This document shows, in pieces, positions 12,498-25,150 of a stretch of 64,000 nucleotides of DNA. Source of the DNA: Cerioporus squamosus. Its lineage: Eukaryota; Basidiomycota; Agaricomycetes; Polyporales; Polyporaceae. Every line of letters begins with the position of its first letter. The stretch's first letter is position 1. The notes beneath the pieces are model-generated. The model worked only from the letters and a program-made list of their open reading frames with translations. It was not told the DNA's origin and searched no databases. The position numbers and the translations under genes were made by a program. Location: positions 62,001 through 126,000 of the forward strand of contig JABYQS010000020.1 in NCBI GenBank assembly GCA_022592435.1. The letters are read 5' to 3'.

Positions 12498-14217
12498 ATG
12501 TTCGCTCGCGGGAACGGCACCACACCTCCGGACGACGTATTGCGGATGATCTTCGAGCAGCTGGAACTCCCTGCGCTTGCCCCGGGCACTGACCCGGATA
12601 GTACGCGTCGGGATGCGCTGCTGGAAAGTCGACGGACACTGGGGCGTTCTGCTTGTGTCTGCAAAGCATTCTACGGGCATGCTGTCCGTGTGCTTTGGCG
12701 ACATCTTGACGATTTGTTGCCGGTGCTGCGCCTGCTGTCCTCATTCACGGAGGTTGGCGAAAATTCAAAATCTGCCACGTATGTGAGTGTCATGATCGAT
12801 CGACCAGCTGGACATGTTGTTATCAGATTATGACCATCTTCGTGCTCAGATGCTATGCGAAAACATAACCAGCACGGAATTTGACCGCCTTGCACACTAT
12901 GCCTCTTTCGTGACAACAGTGGGCGTCAGGAAATCGGGGACTCCTACCAGACGCAGGATATCGGCCGCAACATGGGTGCACCTCGGACGCCAAGCTTCGG
13001 GAAAAGCACTGCTCCCAAATCTCCGAGAGCTCAGTTGGATCTTGACATCCACTGAATGCTGCGGGTTGCTGTATATCGTCCCCCCGTCACTCACACATCT
13101 CACTATAAGCATGCGTTCGAACGACGACGGCGATCAACGAGCGCAGGAGATGGCCTTCCGAACGCTACTCTCCGCGGTCTTCACGATAGCACCGGACATT
13201 TCGAGTCTCTCCCTGGAGACTGGCGCTAGCTCGAGAATGGCCATCTCCGCTGCACCCATCGCTAGACTTCGTCATCTGCGGACGTTGAAATTTGGTGGGC
13301 GGACAGAGATCAGTGCAGACTCCTTGCGGCCCCTCGCCGCCCTCGAGGGTCTGCAACACCTTGTACTCGGTTCAGTAGAGGACGTCTCTCCACCAGTCGA
13401 AGTCGAAGAGGTCGTTTCGTCGCAGATCGGATTCAATGGCCTCGAAACCCTCGCTGTCGATTTGCACCCCACGCAGGACCACATGTACAGGCATCTATCG
13501 TCACCACATCTCACCGAACTCAAGATCAGAGTATATCCTCTTACTTCCACATCGTCCTTCCATCGTACTTGCCAGGCATGGGCACGCGCCTTCCCCTCGC
13601 TACGGACTATAGACTGCGGTTTCTTTCGCTTCGACCGGCCTGAACGTGAGCCATTGGCGCGCGTAATCAGCCCCCTTTTCGCACTCCCCACGATCTCCTC
13701 CTTCTGCCTACGCCTGGCGGGAGGAGAGTGGACCGTCGGTGATGCGGATATCCGCGACATATCCATGGCGTGGCCGAACCTGGCGACGTTGGAACTAGAC
13801 TTCCCGGTCTCGAGAGCCACCAATCCGGAGTGGCTCGGGATCGCATCACTCCTCGACCTCGCTCTGCATTGTCCGCAATTGAGGAAGCTCCGTCTTCCTC
13901 TGTTCAACATGTCGCAGACGGTCCTGGTGAACATCGACAACTACCCGCTGCTGGACCATGGCCTGCAAGAGCTGAAATTCGACCGTTTCGTCGTCGAGTT
14001 TGATCGGTATTCGCTTTCTGCCTTGCTCCTCGACCGTCTTTTCCCGCACCTGGAGCTTGGGGGAAGCGAATATGCCATGGACCCAGACGGAGGTTGGGAA
14101 AGAGTCGTGTACAGCATCTGGCTGTGTCAGCGGGCTCGACGTCAGCAGGAGCAGCGTGCGCGGCCCGGGTCTCGTGTAGCTGAAGGGTCGGCCGTTGTTC
14201 TTGGAAAGGTTGCATGA
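12498..14217 (+). CDS. F-box-like protein, first of a tandem pair
   Basis: Two exons: 12498-12782 and 12850-14217; 550 residues. The N-terminal 70 residues (DDVLRMIFEQLE ... RSACVCKAFYGHAVRVLWRHLDDLLP) match the degenerate F-box found in many basidiomycete proteins. The rest has leucine-rich, repeat-like stretches (LRHLRTLKFGG, LEGLQHLVLGS, CPQLRKLRLPLFN). F-box proteins bind Skp1 through the F-box and present substrates to an SCF ubiquitin ligase; the substrate here is unknown. The intron site is supported by the paralogue immediately downstream, which has a donor and acceptor at the same protein position. The frame is intact, unlike its neighbour. The stop lies 0.58 kb before the start of that neighbour on the same strand. 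Confidence 0.8.
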
Positions 14218-14793
14218 AACTGCGCTTGGGAATAAATAACCGGTAAGCCGCCCCGCTGCATCCTGCTTTGATATCATACTGAATCCAAGCCTGTAGGAGA
14301 AGCGTGAATAGCAGCGTCACGCCCTCGGACTGGCGTGATATATCCAGGGTCCTGGTTGGGTATGTTTCTCTCTCGAACCATGCGGTCGACGTCGTCTCAT
14401 CTACAACGATGCTTAGCAGGCAATGCGCGATGTATTCACTTCCTGCGTATGCTAGCAAGCTGTGGGACTTGCCAATCGTTGGACGGTGGGGCCGTGGTCC
14501 AATGTTTGCGAGCACCAGGTCGAACGTATCATGTTTGAACAGTTGCGCGGTACCGTAACTTGCGAGGATGATGTCTGGGTAATCCCGTCTACGTCCTTCA
14601 TGGACCGTCGGACCGTCGGCTATGACAGAGCAGGGCCGGTCGCCTCGAGGCGCTGGTTTTTAGCTGCAAGTTCTTGAACTTTGTTTTCGTGCCAGCACAC
14701 CATTATATTCGCGCTGGCAGTCGCTCGGTCTCTTCGAACGCGTTCCACGTCCCGCCTATCCCTCCCTCTTATCGATTTTTATTCTCTCTCAGT
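14218..14793. other. Intergenic between the tandem F-box genes
   Basis: No gene seen. ORFs here are short and overlap in several frames. The bases just before 14794 presumably hold the promoter of the second F-box copy; the frame is open upstream of its ATG but lacks similarity to the first copy. Confidence 0.55.
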
Positions 14794-16443
14794 ATGGTTC
14801 CTCGGGCTGACAACTTGAATGAGGACATCCTGCACGCAATATTCAAATGCCTGGACCGGACGGGTTGGCTGGACTTCGACTACGGGGCGAAGCGGCGCAC
14901 CCTCGCGCGTTCCGCTCGCGTCTGCAAAGCTTTCCATCGTCCCGCCATTCGCGTGCTGTGGCAGAGACTCGAGGACCTCATCCCCTTGTTCCGGATACTT
15001 CCATCATTCGCGCAGGTGGGGCCTGATGGCAGCGGGGGCGAAGTCTTCGTGAGTTACCGTCAATACTGGTTTACCTCCATCGTGGCTGACCCTTAATGCC
15101 AGATGCTCTCCAGCGAAGTCTCCCCTGAGGAATGGGACCGCCTCAAGTTACACGCATCGTGCGTGGCATCCTTGGGGAACCTCCCACCTTCGCGGCGCGG
15201 TGGCCCTTCCACTGGGAGGGTGATTGCGCCTGCAGCTTGGGCGTACATAGCGAGGCTTAACGCTGGAAAGCCTCTCTTGCCCCATCTCCTTCAACTGACG
15301 TGGGTCTGGACGTCCTCACAAAGCACCGAGTCCTTCGAAGTCATCTGACATGACTCACGAACCGACAAGGAACGCATACGCGGCGATCAGAAGCAGGACG
15401 AGCTGTCCTCAGTCAGGCTGATGGTGTCGACCGCACTGTCAGGTGCACCGGACCTTCGTGTCCTGCACGTCAACGTCGGAACCCCGCGAATGGCAGTAGT
15501 GGTACCGCTCGTCGGGAGACTGGAGAAGCTTCGTAAGCTGAGTCTGGCGAACTGCAAGGCGGACGCGGACGCCCTCCGTGTCGCTGCGGGCAAGGGTCTG
15601 ACTTTCCTCTATCTTCACGAAGTCGACCTTCCGGACGCAGTGGAACCCCCGTTCTGTGGGTTTACTCGCTTGGAGATGCTCGTCATCGATGTTCACCCCA
15701 CCACCAATCGCATGCACGAGGTTTTCTCGTCCCCTCATCTCGTTGATCTCCGGATCGAGTACTATCCTGCCGTCACTCAGGGAACATTCCTGAGAAGCTG
15801 TGAGCTGTGGGCGCGCTGCTTCCCCGCTCTGCGTCGAGTTGAATGCAGCTTCGAAGGAGTACTAGTAGTGCCTCCAGAGAGTGCGGCGGCTCATGTTGTC
15901 AGCTCGATCACCCACGTCTTGAAGCACCTTCTCCCCCTCTCTACTATCACCCACCTCGTCGTGAACTATCCCGAGGGCGAGTTCACTGTGGACGACACGG
16001 ATATAGACAACCTCACGCAAGCTTGGCCAAATCTAGCGGCTTTAGAGCTCGGGCCACCGGTGACCGCATTTCCATTTGGTCCTCAGCCGGTCATCACTGA
16101 AAGCCCAGGAGTGGATTCCTTGCGCTATTTGACGGCAAGATGCCCCTAGTTGCGCTCGCTTCGGCTTCCTCATCTCAGGCTCGCCAAGGCGGTTCTGCAT
16201 GGGCTCAACGACTACGCACAGCTCGACCATGAGATGCGCCGCCTCCACATCTACAGAGTGGATATCGCAGATTGGCCGCTTGGAGGCCGGCTCCTCGATC
16301 GTTTCTTTCCGCGCTTGGATATAGATGAGTCCATTTTCAAAGCGACACCGGCGGGTGGTTGGGATCGCCTGGAGTATGAGACCCTAGACGCTCAGTATGC
16401 ACGTCGCGTAGCTGTGGGGGAAGATCCAAATGACGGGTGGTAA
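14794..16443 (+). pseudogene. F-box-like paralogue with two in-frame stop codons
   Basis: This is a diverged copy of the preceding gene with the same two-exon structure (14794-15048, 15103-16443). The F-box (NLNEDILHAIFKCLDR ... ARVCKAFHRPAIRVLWQRLEDL) is intact. The frame is interrupted by TGA at 15346-15348, next to an apparent loss of about a dozen codons relative to the first copy, and by TAG at 16147-16149. At the second position the first copy reads CPQLRKLRLP and this one reads CP-stop-LRSLRLP, consistent with CAG changed to TAG. Everything else stays in one frame to 16443, so the loss looks recent. A truncated F-box-only product remains possible. Stop readthrough cannot be excluded from sequence but is not needed to explain the data. 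Confidence 0.78.
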
Positions 16444-17370
16444 GAGAGAGGGCAAGAAGTAAGAGTCCAAGGTGAGCGGAAGGACACATTTCGATCGACT
16501 CGAAACTTACAAGAGAACAAGAGAACAATCGTTTTCGTTCAGAGTCACATTCAGGGCTCCACTTCGACCCTAAAGTGTTGCGCTTGCATGGTATCTTGTC
16601 TCTGAAAATTGTGTTGTCTTGGATTTGTACCCTGTGACCGAAGGTTCACCTGTCTGGATTGTATACAGACGATGAAGGGGGGGCTGAGAATAGGATTGCA
16701 ACCCTTGCGAGCGTTTTACATCAAAGCAGAAAGAGCTCTCAGAAATATGGTAAGTGCTTACGCATTGTTGTTACTAGCGAGGAGGAGTACCAAAGATTCG
16801 ATCGGGAAGCCGATAGCTTGGGATCCTAACAAACACAAACAAGGTAAGTGCCACCACACAGGGCCTCCTCCGAATCTACTTTAGTACTTATACGTGGCCG
16901 CGCTACATGCTATGTTCAGTATCCCCTCTAGTACTTACTAGTCAGATCAGTCAACATTAAAAGCAGCGATTTGTAGCCTTCCGCAACTGAGGCATACCGC
17001 AACTCGATGTTATAGTATGTCTTGACGACTCACCGTGACGGCCTGGACTTGTACTCATGCACGCATATGCTTCTTTAACGCCACAGTGCCATTGAGTATG
17101 CAACGACTCAAACCTTGTCTATTCGTTGACAATAGTAGTGCATCTGACTGAAAGCTTGCGCTCGTCATCTTGCCAGTGGACATGCACGATGCTGCGTCAT
17201 CAATGGTAATATGGCCATAGACCAGGCTCGTGGCGAACAAGCTCAAGGTTTGACATGCGGATGAAGTGAGGAATGCTTGTACGTAGCCTCATGGTCAAGA
17301 GCGCTGAAGTCCTAGGACCCGGAGTTGTCACTTCGTCCCGTCGACCTTGCACGTCCACTCGCCTCATAAG
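16444..17370. other. Gene-free stretch with a dispersed repeat fragment
   Basis: No convincing gene. The one notable piece is 16784-16844, which closely matches 49649-49709 elsewhere in the window. The remainder is AT-richer than neighbouring genes and carries only short ORFs. Confidence 0.55.
16784..16844. repeat. Dispersed 61-bp repeat, copy 1
   Basis: Aligned without gaps to 49649-49709, this segment matches at roughly 53 of 61 positions, with a shared core ATCGGGAAGCCGATAGCTT. In reverse complement both copies read as a similar peptide (FVxVRIxSYRLPDxIFGTP), so they may be remnants of one coding mobile element. Confidence 0.6.
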
Positions 17371-20300
17371 ATGGAACCAGCTGGGATTGAGGTGAGCACG
17401 GAGGCTTGGCCCTTCTGAGACTGCGACGCCATTCTCTAACGTATCATAGGCTACCGGGGCATGTATTGACGAAGTCACCTCCCTTTTCCTGCACCCACAC
17501 AATGATCCTCCTCCTCCTCCGCGTTCTTGGGCACTATCTGCACTTACCGCGCCGCTGCAGGTTATTCAGTGGGTCGCCGTTGCCTGGAGGACTATCACGG
17601 AGGACCGCAACACAGTCAGCTCTCGTGCGCTGCACCAGAAGACGGTCGTTAGGGAACATGTGGCGCTTGTTCACGCATGCGCTGTCGAATTCTCCCACTC
17701 CCAACTTGCCCCTGCGGGTGAGCCCATGCTCGTCCGGACTGGCATCCTGATCAACACACTCTTCGATCGATACTTCTTCCCCAAATTCCGAGGAGCTCCC
17801 CCCGCAGACCCCGAACCAGTCTTCGACTGCCTTTTGCAGGTAGTCGACTCAGACCGTAGCCAAGGATTGCCATCGGTGCTGAGGACTGGTGGTGGTTTGG
17901 ACGCGATTATCTTGCTCTGTGCGTCGTTGTCTCCGGACAGGGATGATAGATCGTCTTGCATCCTCTTCGCTCTTCAGTTCCTGGCGCATCTCAAGAACAT
18001 TTGGGATGCCAAGAAAGAACAGCGCCTAGCGGCAGAATGTGTCTCTCCTATGCCTTGGTCCGTCAGTTCACGGAGGCTCGAGGATCAGCCATTCGTGCTC
18101 GTCCACTGTGAGTCTGTGTATACTCTTGAGACCTGTGGTGCGTTGTCTGATAGTTCAATCAGTTGCACGCATGCAACCAGACACCGTGTTTGAACTGGCA
18201 TGTCGAGAGTCGGGGATACCTCGGTCGTCGGCGGACTTCATCCATATCCCGCCCATGCGTTGGCTAGGCGCGACTCACGACGGCCACCCCGCCTTCGTTT
18301 CCGTGCACGCGTATGTCTTAGCGCGATACAAGAGTGCACAATCTTTGCTAGACCATGTGGCACTGTGGCAGAGTGCCCTCACGTTCGGGGTATTGGAAGC
18401 CATCACAGGCCTCATCATCCCAGAAAGCTGGTTTCTGTCGACCCGCGACGACGGCACTGTTCTCTTCACTTCCCACCACATCTCGTCCCTTGTATTCACA
18501 TTCGGCCTTCGTCTCTATCTCGAGCCAAACGATGCACGACGAAGGTTATTGGCAGATCATGCCTTCAGCACCATCGAGTGGGCATGCAAGGCGCTGTGTG
18601 AGGAGTTGATCTTCCCGTCCTCTCATCGTCACTCCTTCTTCTGGTCTACGGGGATCTCTGACTCCGAAGTGGACGACATCGTATGCTCCATCTATGCCCT
18701 CTTGGCCGTCTTTCGACTGGCACTCAGTTCTGTGATGCAACAGAAGACCGTGGAAACCGGAGAGTCTCCCTTGGGGCGGCGCTACAACCTCCCTGATGTT
18801 TACCAAGATATCGTCGGACGGGTGCACCAATCGTACACACGCAGGATGTTGGAAACTGGCTGGTGTCCATATACCCTCGCGAAGCTCAGGAAGACCGACA
18901 GCGAATCTGCCGTCATCTTAGGAATCTTGGGTATGGAGAGGCCCTCCGTCCGACACCGTCCGGATGAGCACGCGGCATGCACGGAGGAGTCGTGTACCGT
19001 CCACAATGTCGATCCTGCCACATACACGACGCATCACACCACCCCGACGTGTTCCTGCCCCTTCCTCGCTCCTACCTTCTCCGGCGTCGACGCGATGCTC
19101 TCCGTTGGTGAGATACCGGTGATGACCTACGAAGGTGATCGCTTGTCCACTCGTCGAGCTGCGGACGGCCCATACGTCGCGATCTCCCATGTCTGGGCAG
19201 ACGGGCTCGGGAGCACAACGGAGAAGGGCCTTCCCACCTGCCAGGTCTCGCGCATCTCAGCGTTCGCTCGCCAGCTCGTTCCTGACGGCGCGTTCTGGAT
19301 TGACGGCCTGTGCGTTCCAGAGGCGAAGCATCTGCGCAAGAGCGCGATCCGTCTCATGGCTCGGACGTACCGCGGCGCCGATCAGGTCGTCGTCCTCGAC
19401 GCGGGGATCCGCTCGCACTGCTCCCTGTCCCGTACCCCTGCCGAGAACATCCTCAGGGTGAAGACGTCCGTGTGGATGCAGCGCATCTGGACGATGCACG
19501 AAGCGTTCCTCGCGCGCGAGCTGTACTTTGAGTTCTCCGACGGCCTCGTCGCGGGCAGCTCGATCCGACGGGGCCTCGAGCGTTCGGGGCTTCCAGGACA
19601 TTATTCGTGGTGGTGGATAGTCATGAACGTCTTCCTCGACACCACCCTCCTCGATCCCGCCGCAGGCGAGTCTGAGCGCAGACGTCGCTTCACCGACGTT
19701 GCCCGCAGGATCGCATTCTGCACGACCAGCAAGCCCGAGGACGCGGCGGTCGCTGTAGCGGGCATGCTGGACATGGACGTCTCGAAGTTACTCGACGAGC
19801 CCGACGTCGATGCGCGGATGAGGACACTCCTACTCGAGATGAGGACGTTGTCGGTGGACATCATGTTCAGACGACCCCTGACCGCGCACGAGGCCGAACG
19901 ACTGCCCTACCCAGGATTCCGCTGGGCACCCCGCAATGTCACGGTCATCAACTGGTACGGGGGTATGAGCGGCGGGGGCAGTGCGATCTGTTCCCCTGAA
20001 GGTCTCACCACGGAGGACACGTTCCCTGTGGTGTTCCTGACAGAAAAATTCTGCCATCGCTCCGAGATGGGCTACGACGGCGAGGGCCTGCTTTTCGTGT
20101 TCGATCTCCTACAGGGCGGACGATTCTTGATTGTGAAGCCTACGCCGACGAGCGTACGGCCTTTTGACAGCTTCGAAGCTCACGAGTTCAACGCACTCGT
20201 AGTCAGAGTTCGCGATGCCCGGACTGGGCAGGAGAGAGACAACATGCAACGCAACGCCGCCGGCGCAGAGGACTCAATCTTCCCAGTCGTGCACCAGTCG

Positions 20301-20525
20301 GTGGATGTCTTAGCGGTGCACGTTCCCGATCCTGCTCGCATTCTGGAGTCGGACAGTCCGGACACAACACCTGTGGTTTGTGAGTACAGGTTCATGACGG
20401 AGCTGTGGCAGCCACCCGTACTCCAAGGGAGCACTCCCGAGGGCCTCGCGCAAAACTTCTCGCCAGATACATCCTACCTATGCGCGTCGGGTCGGATGAT
20501 CCGAGCTAGGATCACGTTGACTTGA
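17371..20525 (+). CDS. HET-domain protein, 1013 residues
   Basis: Three exons: 17371-17391 (only seven codons), 17450-18107, 18163-20525. Residues about 550-690 form a HET domain: YVAISHVWADGLG near 563, then FWIDGLCVPE, ARTYRGADQVVVLD and QRIWTMHEAFLAREL. In ascomycetes HET domains mediate heterokaryon incompatibility and can trigger cell death. In basidiomycetes many copies occur and their role is largely untested. The first 540 residues contain no domain I recognise; they look alpha-helical, with a Cys/His cluster just before the HET domain (DEHAACTEESCTVH, then CSCPF). The short first exon was chosen because the second exon has no in-frame ATG before its acceptor (CATAG/GCTACC); the 5' end is therefore the weakest part of the model. 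Confidence 0.82.
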
Positions 20526-20740
20526 AGTGGTGCTAGGCTCATCGACAGCGGGGTTTGAGATTGTGAAGTTCTGCTTTGATACCGGGTATTTCTACAAAGA
20601 TCTTATATACTTCGATCACGCACTATTACCTGCCCTTCTTATTGTAGCTCTGCCCTGAAGTCCTTGTTTGTTCTACGTCCTGTCCATATCACCGCCGGAA
20701 GGGATTTTGATGGGAACCTCGAGTCGGAGGAAACCCCAGT
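20526..20740. other. Convergent 3' ends of the HET and NAD-GDH genes
   Basis: The plus-strand HET gene and the minus-strand NAD-GDH gene converge with 215 bp between stop codons. Nothing else is visible. Confidence 0.6.
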
Positions 20741-23700
20741 CTACGCTGCGAGATCGCGCGCGAAGTGGAAGAAGTCTACGGACGACGCGTTGACACCGTA
20801 CTTGTAGATCTGCACGGTCACACATCATGTCAGTCAAACGCCACAAAGACAACGAGAAGATACGCACGAAGTGTGACGCGACCCAGCTCGAGAACAGCGC
20901 ACGCTGATAAGTGACCGGCAGCCTCTGCAGCAGGGTGTCCAGCCCGACCTTCTCGACCAGCGTCTTCGGGATCGCGCGCTGCATGACTCCCCGCCTGCTC
21001 GGCTCGTCGTCGAACAGGTCCGAGTTCTCGAGTTCCTCCTGCAGCTCGTTCAGCTTGCTCGAGAGCTCATCCGAGATGATCGTGCGCGGCTTCGCGCCCT
21101 GCAGCCGCGCGTGCTCGCGCCAGATGCACCCGAACTCGTTCGCCGCGTTCTCGGTGATGATCCGCTGGATGTCCCGCACGTAGCTCTCGTAGAACTCGGA
21201 GGGCTTCCCGTCCTTGAAGATCATGAGGTCGACGTACTCCTGCGACGAGAGGCCCAGGCCGGCGAGCACCTCGAGCGAGGAGCTGGTCACGCCGCCCTTG
21301 TTCGCGCTCGAGTCCTTGAAGAGTACGACCTTGCGCTTCTCGAGGAAGAGACGCGCTTGCTGAGTGAGGAAGAGGTTGGCGCCTTCAACGATGTACTTGA
21401 AGTGCGGCTTGCCGTCGGCGTCGACCAGCGCGTTGACATTGGAGATGTTCACGGCTTCCGGGCTAAACAGTCATCGTCAGTATGAGAGAAATTCCAGTCT
21501 ACGAACGTCATACTCACCGACCACCACACGGCACGAAGAGATCAGCCTTGAAGCGGAGATGGGCGCCATTACGGAAGTCAGTGCCGTCCAGGACGACTTC
21601 TCCCGAGGGCAGCTTGACGTCCTGCTCCTCGACCTTGACAAGGTAACCGTCCTTGCTGAGCTTCGACTTGTCGAAGAACGCGACAGGCTTGCGCAGCTTC
21701 GCGAGACGGACGAGCTCTTCGCGGTTGAGTCCGTGCGGGTCGTGGAGGACACCACTTCCGTCGATGATGGCGATCGTCTTGTCAGAGCTCAGAAGGATCT
21801 CGTCTGCAGAGACACATCAGCGCCATATTGAGTCGTAAAGGCAACACATGAACGAACTCGACCCAAGGTCACCGTCTAATGGACATATACATGTACATGT
21901 TAGCGACTGGCATGATTGTGCCAGAATATGAGTACGCACCGGGACCACCAGTCTGCACCTTGGTGATATCCTTCTCCCGCAGGCCGAGCTGCTTGTAGAT
22001 GCCCAGGACATACTGACGGACAGAGAGCGACGTCATGCCATACACGTCGTGCGGGACGCCGCCGAGCAGCTGCGCGCTCTTGCCAGTCGTGAACGACTTC
22101 CACCATGTTTCGGCACCGCGGGCACGCGCATGCACTGAACGAGAGCTCAGCTCACCGCATCACCAGACGATGGTGTATGAACTTACTGGCAGCCCAGTCC
22201 ATCAGGTCGGCAGTTCCCTCATCGGGGCCGAAGAAGAGCAGTTCGGGCTTGCCATACAGGTCGACGAGCTTCTCTTTGATACCAGGTGTCTGGCCGGGGA
22301 TGAGCAAGTCGATGATCGCATCGACGTACTTCTCGAAGCACAACTTCGGGTCTGCACCCAGTCTGTCAGGAGCGTCAGCACGGACCGCTGATATTCACGG
22401 GGAACGAACGTACGAAGGCAGGATGGTTCCCTTGGCGCCTCCTTCGGGGATATCCTTGTTCTTGAGGGACTGCGTAGACGCAAGGCCGTAGTTCTCGTCG
22501 AACAGCATGCGCTGATTGATCGAGTAGTTCCTACAAGTTCGTGTTCATCAATTGCTGCACCCAGGGTGTGTAATCGAACGATACGTACTCCCTGTTTCGT
22601 GACATGACGATGCGGATGCCACCTCTAGCGACATCCTTGAAACGAATGTGGAAACCACGGAACTCGCCACCTGTACAGTTACTCTTCCGTTAGCAGCCAC
22701 CAACAAGGATAAATTCCGGCCACTTACCAATCACGAAGAACAGACCAAAGGGCTTCTTCGGGTACTCGACTTCAGGCAGGAAGTCCGGCGCGAGGCGGAA
22801 CGACAGCGCAACCTTCGTCGGCTGATAGAAGTTTGTCTTGAGAACATTCCTGTGATTTTGTCAGTACACCAAATAGTTGCGCACGAAGAGGCCAGTGAAC
22901 GGACTTGTTGAAGATGAGGAAGCTCTCGAGCACCTGGAGCTCGTGCTTGTTCGTGACCGTGCGCCTGATCTTGTCGTGGAGCTCTGCGTCGGACAGCGGC
23001 ATCTGCGTGCGGAGACGCTGGTACGACAGCGTTGGCCTGCACAATGTCAGAAGTATTGAGTAAACCATCCCGCGAAGGAGACATCTGAAGTTCGTACATG
23101 AGCTGCGCAGCTTCATCCGTCTCGGGATAGTGCGTCATTGCGAAGTTGACGTACAGCAGGTTGATCTGAAGACTGGCATTAGCGACCAGATCGTTAAAAG
23201 CAAAGAGGGATGATGCTGACCAACTCCGCATGAGCATGTATGACCTGCGCGATGCTCTCGCGCGTGAAGGTCTCCTCCCTGAACCGGCGCTTGATATCGT
23301 CCAAGACGCTCGCGTGCGTGGGGTTCGATTCGTCAAGGATGTTCTTGAGCGCGAGATATGCCTGGCCCAGTCGGTTACAGAAGTGCTGAGCGAAGATCCA
23401 TCCGCAGTCTGCACAGGGGCGTCAGTGAGGGACATAGCAGTACCGCTGCCATGGTGGGAACATACATGCGTAGGTCGCTTCCTGCACGGCGTGGTCGCCG
23501 CTCGGGCCTGCTCCGGCATAGAAGAAAGGGTTCTCGGGCAGACAATAGAGCAGCGAGGCTTCCTTCATGACTTGGAAGATCGAGTGCTCGATAGGCGGCG
23601 CATTGGCTCCGGGCAGCGGGTTGAGGTACAGCGAGATGATGGTGATGCCGTTCGAGAATTGCTCTACCCGGCAGTCAGTACGCGCCATCTGGAAACGAAA

Positions 23701-25023
23701 ACAGTCTAAGACGTACCGACATACTTCCTCGCGGAGTAGAGGGAGTAGAAGTGATACAGGTTTGAGAGAGCACTGAAGAACTTCTTCGTGCCGCCCCTCT
23801 TGTAGCCAATCACCAGCCGGCGCTCGCGCGAGCCCTCGACCTCGAACACCTCCATGACGGGTCCGAAGCGCTTCTCAACATTCCACATAACACGCTGGTA
23901 GATCTCGAGCGTGTTTTCGCTGGCCTTCTCCAAGAAGACGGAGTCCGAGACCGTGCGGATGTCGGTCTTACTATCAGCGAACGTGCCAACGGGGCGTCGT
24001 TATCAGCATCGTGTATGCGCGCATCTCGTAAGATGAAGGCTCGGTACGTACCCATCAGTGCGTGTTGAGGCAGGGGGGTTTGCCGGGAAGTTGCATTTCG
24101 TAACGAAGTAGCACCGGAGTTGTTGTGATGCGGTCGCGGAGATGCTGCCCTGAGACCGGTACGTCTCAAGGCGGTATGCCTTCTCCGACGATGAGTTGTC
24201 TAGGAAGAGCTCGTCGATGCGGGTCTCGCAGGTCGAGCCGGGACCCTCGGTACTCGTCTTCCCTGGCGAGCTCGTGTGGATGAACGTGGCACCATTCCCG
24301 TTCTCATCGATCTTCTCGAGGTCGATGACAAGTTTCGAGGGGTCGTGCTTGGTGTATGCGAGCACCTTCGCGCCGAAGAGGGCGATGATGTGGTCGGAGA
24401 TGACCTCCACAGACTCGGCCTGGAAGTAGTTGTCGTCGATGCCGAGATGGCTGTAGAACCAGTTCACTTCATTCGCGACCAATTCGCGCGGGATGAAGCC
24501 CTGCAGGATAGAGACAGATCAGCGGTTTGCTCGCGGCCGATTAGAAGCTGTACATGATGCGCTCGAAGGGTGCTTTATCAGGGTCTCCGGAGGACATAGA
24601 CCGTCTAGCTGTGCCCACACGCCGTCTCGCGCTCAATGTCATTTCGTCAGGCTGAGGTTACAAGGTAGACCACGCCCTGGCTTCGCTAAGCCAGATGCGG
24701 CGCATACATGCAACCGGATGTGATGAACACCTTCGTCGTGTTTCGACGTGTCCAGTGCGGGCTTGAGAGCGCGGGCAGAGGAAGCGAACACCACCATGGA
24801 CCCCATACTCTCGCATCGATGTACACTTCGGGGCGGGACATGTACGCACCTTCGCAGCCACATTGGCCTGCACCTTTGCGCGCTGCTCCTCCTTGCCCTT
24901 GAAGACGGGCGTGGTGTATCCGGGGACGTTCTTGAGACGGTGGATGACCTCCGCGTGCTGTCCCGGAACGTGGAGGTGGGCAGACGCGTCGGAGAGGGAG
25001 TCCCTGCTAGACGGAGTCGACAT
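20741..25023 (-). CDS. GDH2: NAD-specific glutamate dehydrogenase, large fungal type
   Basis: Fifteen exons, from the 5' end: 25023-24850, 24500-24052, 23970-23717, 23663-23466, 23408-23221, 23165-23098, 23036-22905, 22849-22728, 22670-22589, 22530-22414, 22362-22187, 22134-21940, 21803-21518, 21462-20868, 20809-20741. All junctions keep frame and give 1034 residues, normal for the 115-kDa NAD-GDH class. The enzyme oxidises glutamate to 2-oxoglutarate and ammonium with NAD, for growth on amino acids. Signatures include FKDVARGGIRIVMSRNREYY (near 530), LFFGPDEGTADLMDWA, the nucleotide-binding region around TGGPGADEILLSSDKT, and VEGANLFLTQQAR (near 835). The first intron is 349 bp, far longer than the rest. 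The start codon follows a TATA element by about 125 bp. Confidence 0.94.
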
Positions 25024-25143
25024 GGTCGCGTTGTGGTCGTGTCCGCGGTCGTCGTCTGCGTTGTCTTTGAGAGGAAGAGATGAGGGAGAGGGCGCAGTGG
25101 GGATGGGGGATAAAAGTTAGAGAGAACGTCGGCGAAGGCTGCA

Positions 25144-25150
25144 TTTTATA
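25144..25150 (-). promoter_or_regulatory. TATA box of the NAD-GDH gene
   Basis: TATAAAA on the minus strand, about 125 bp upstream of the ATG at 25023. The spacing agrees with TATA elements of the SDR and GH20 genes. Confidence 0.5.
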
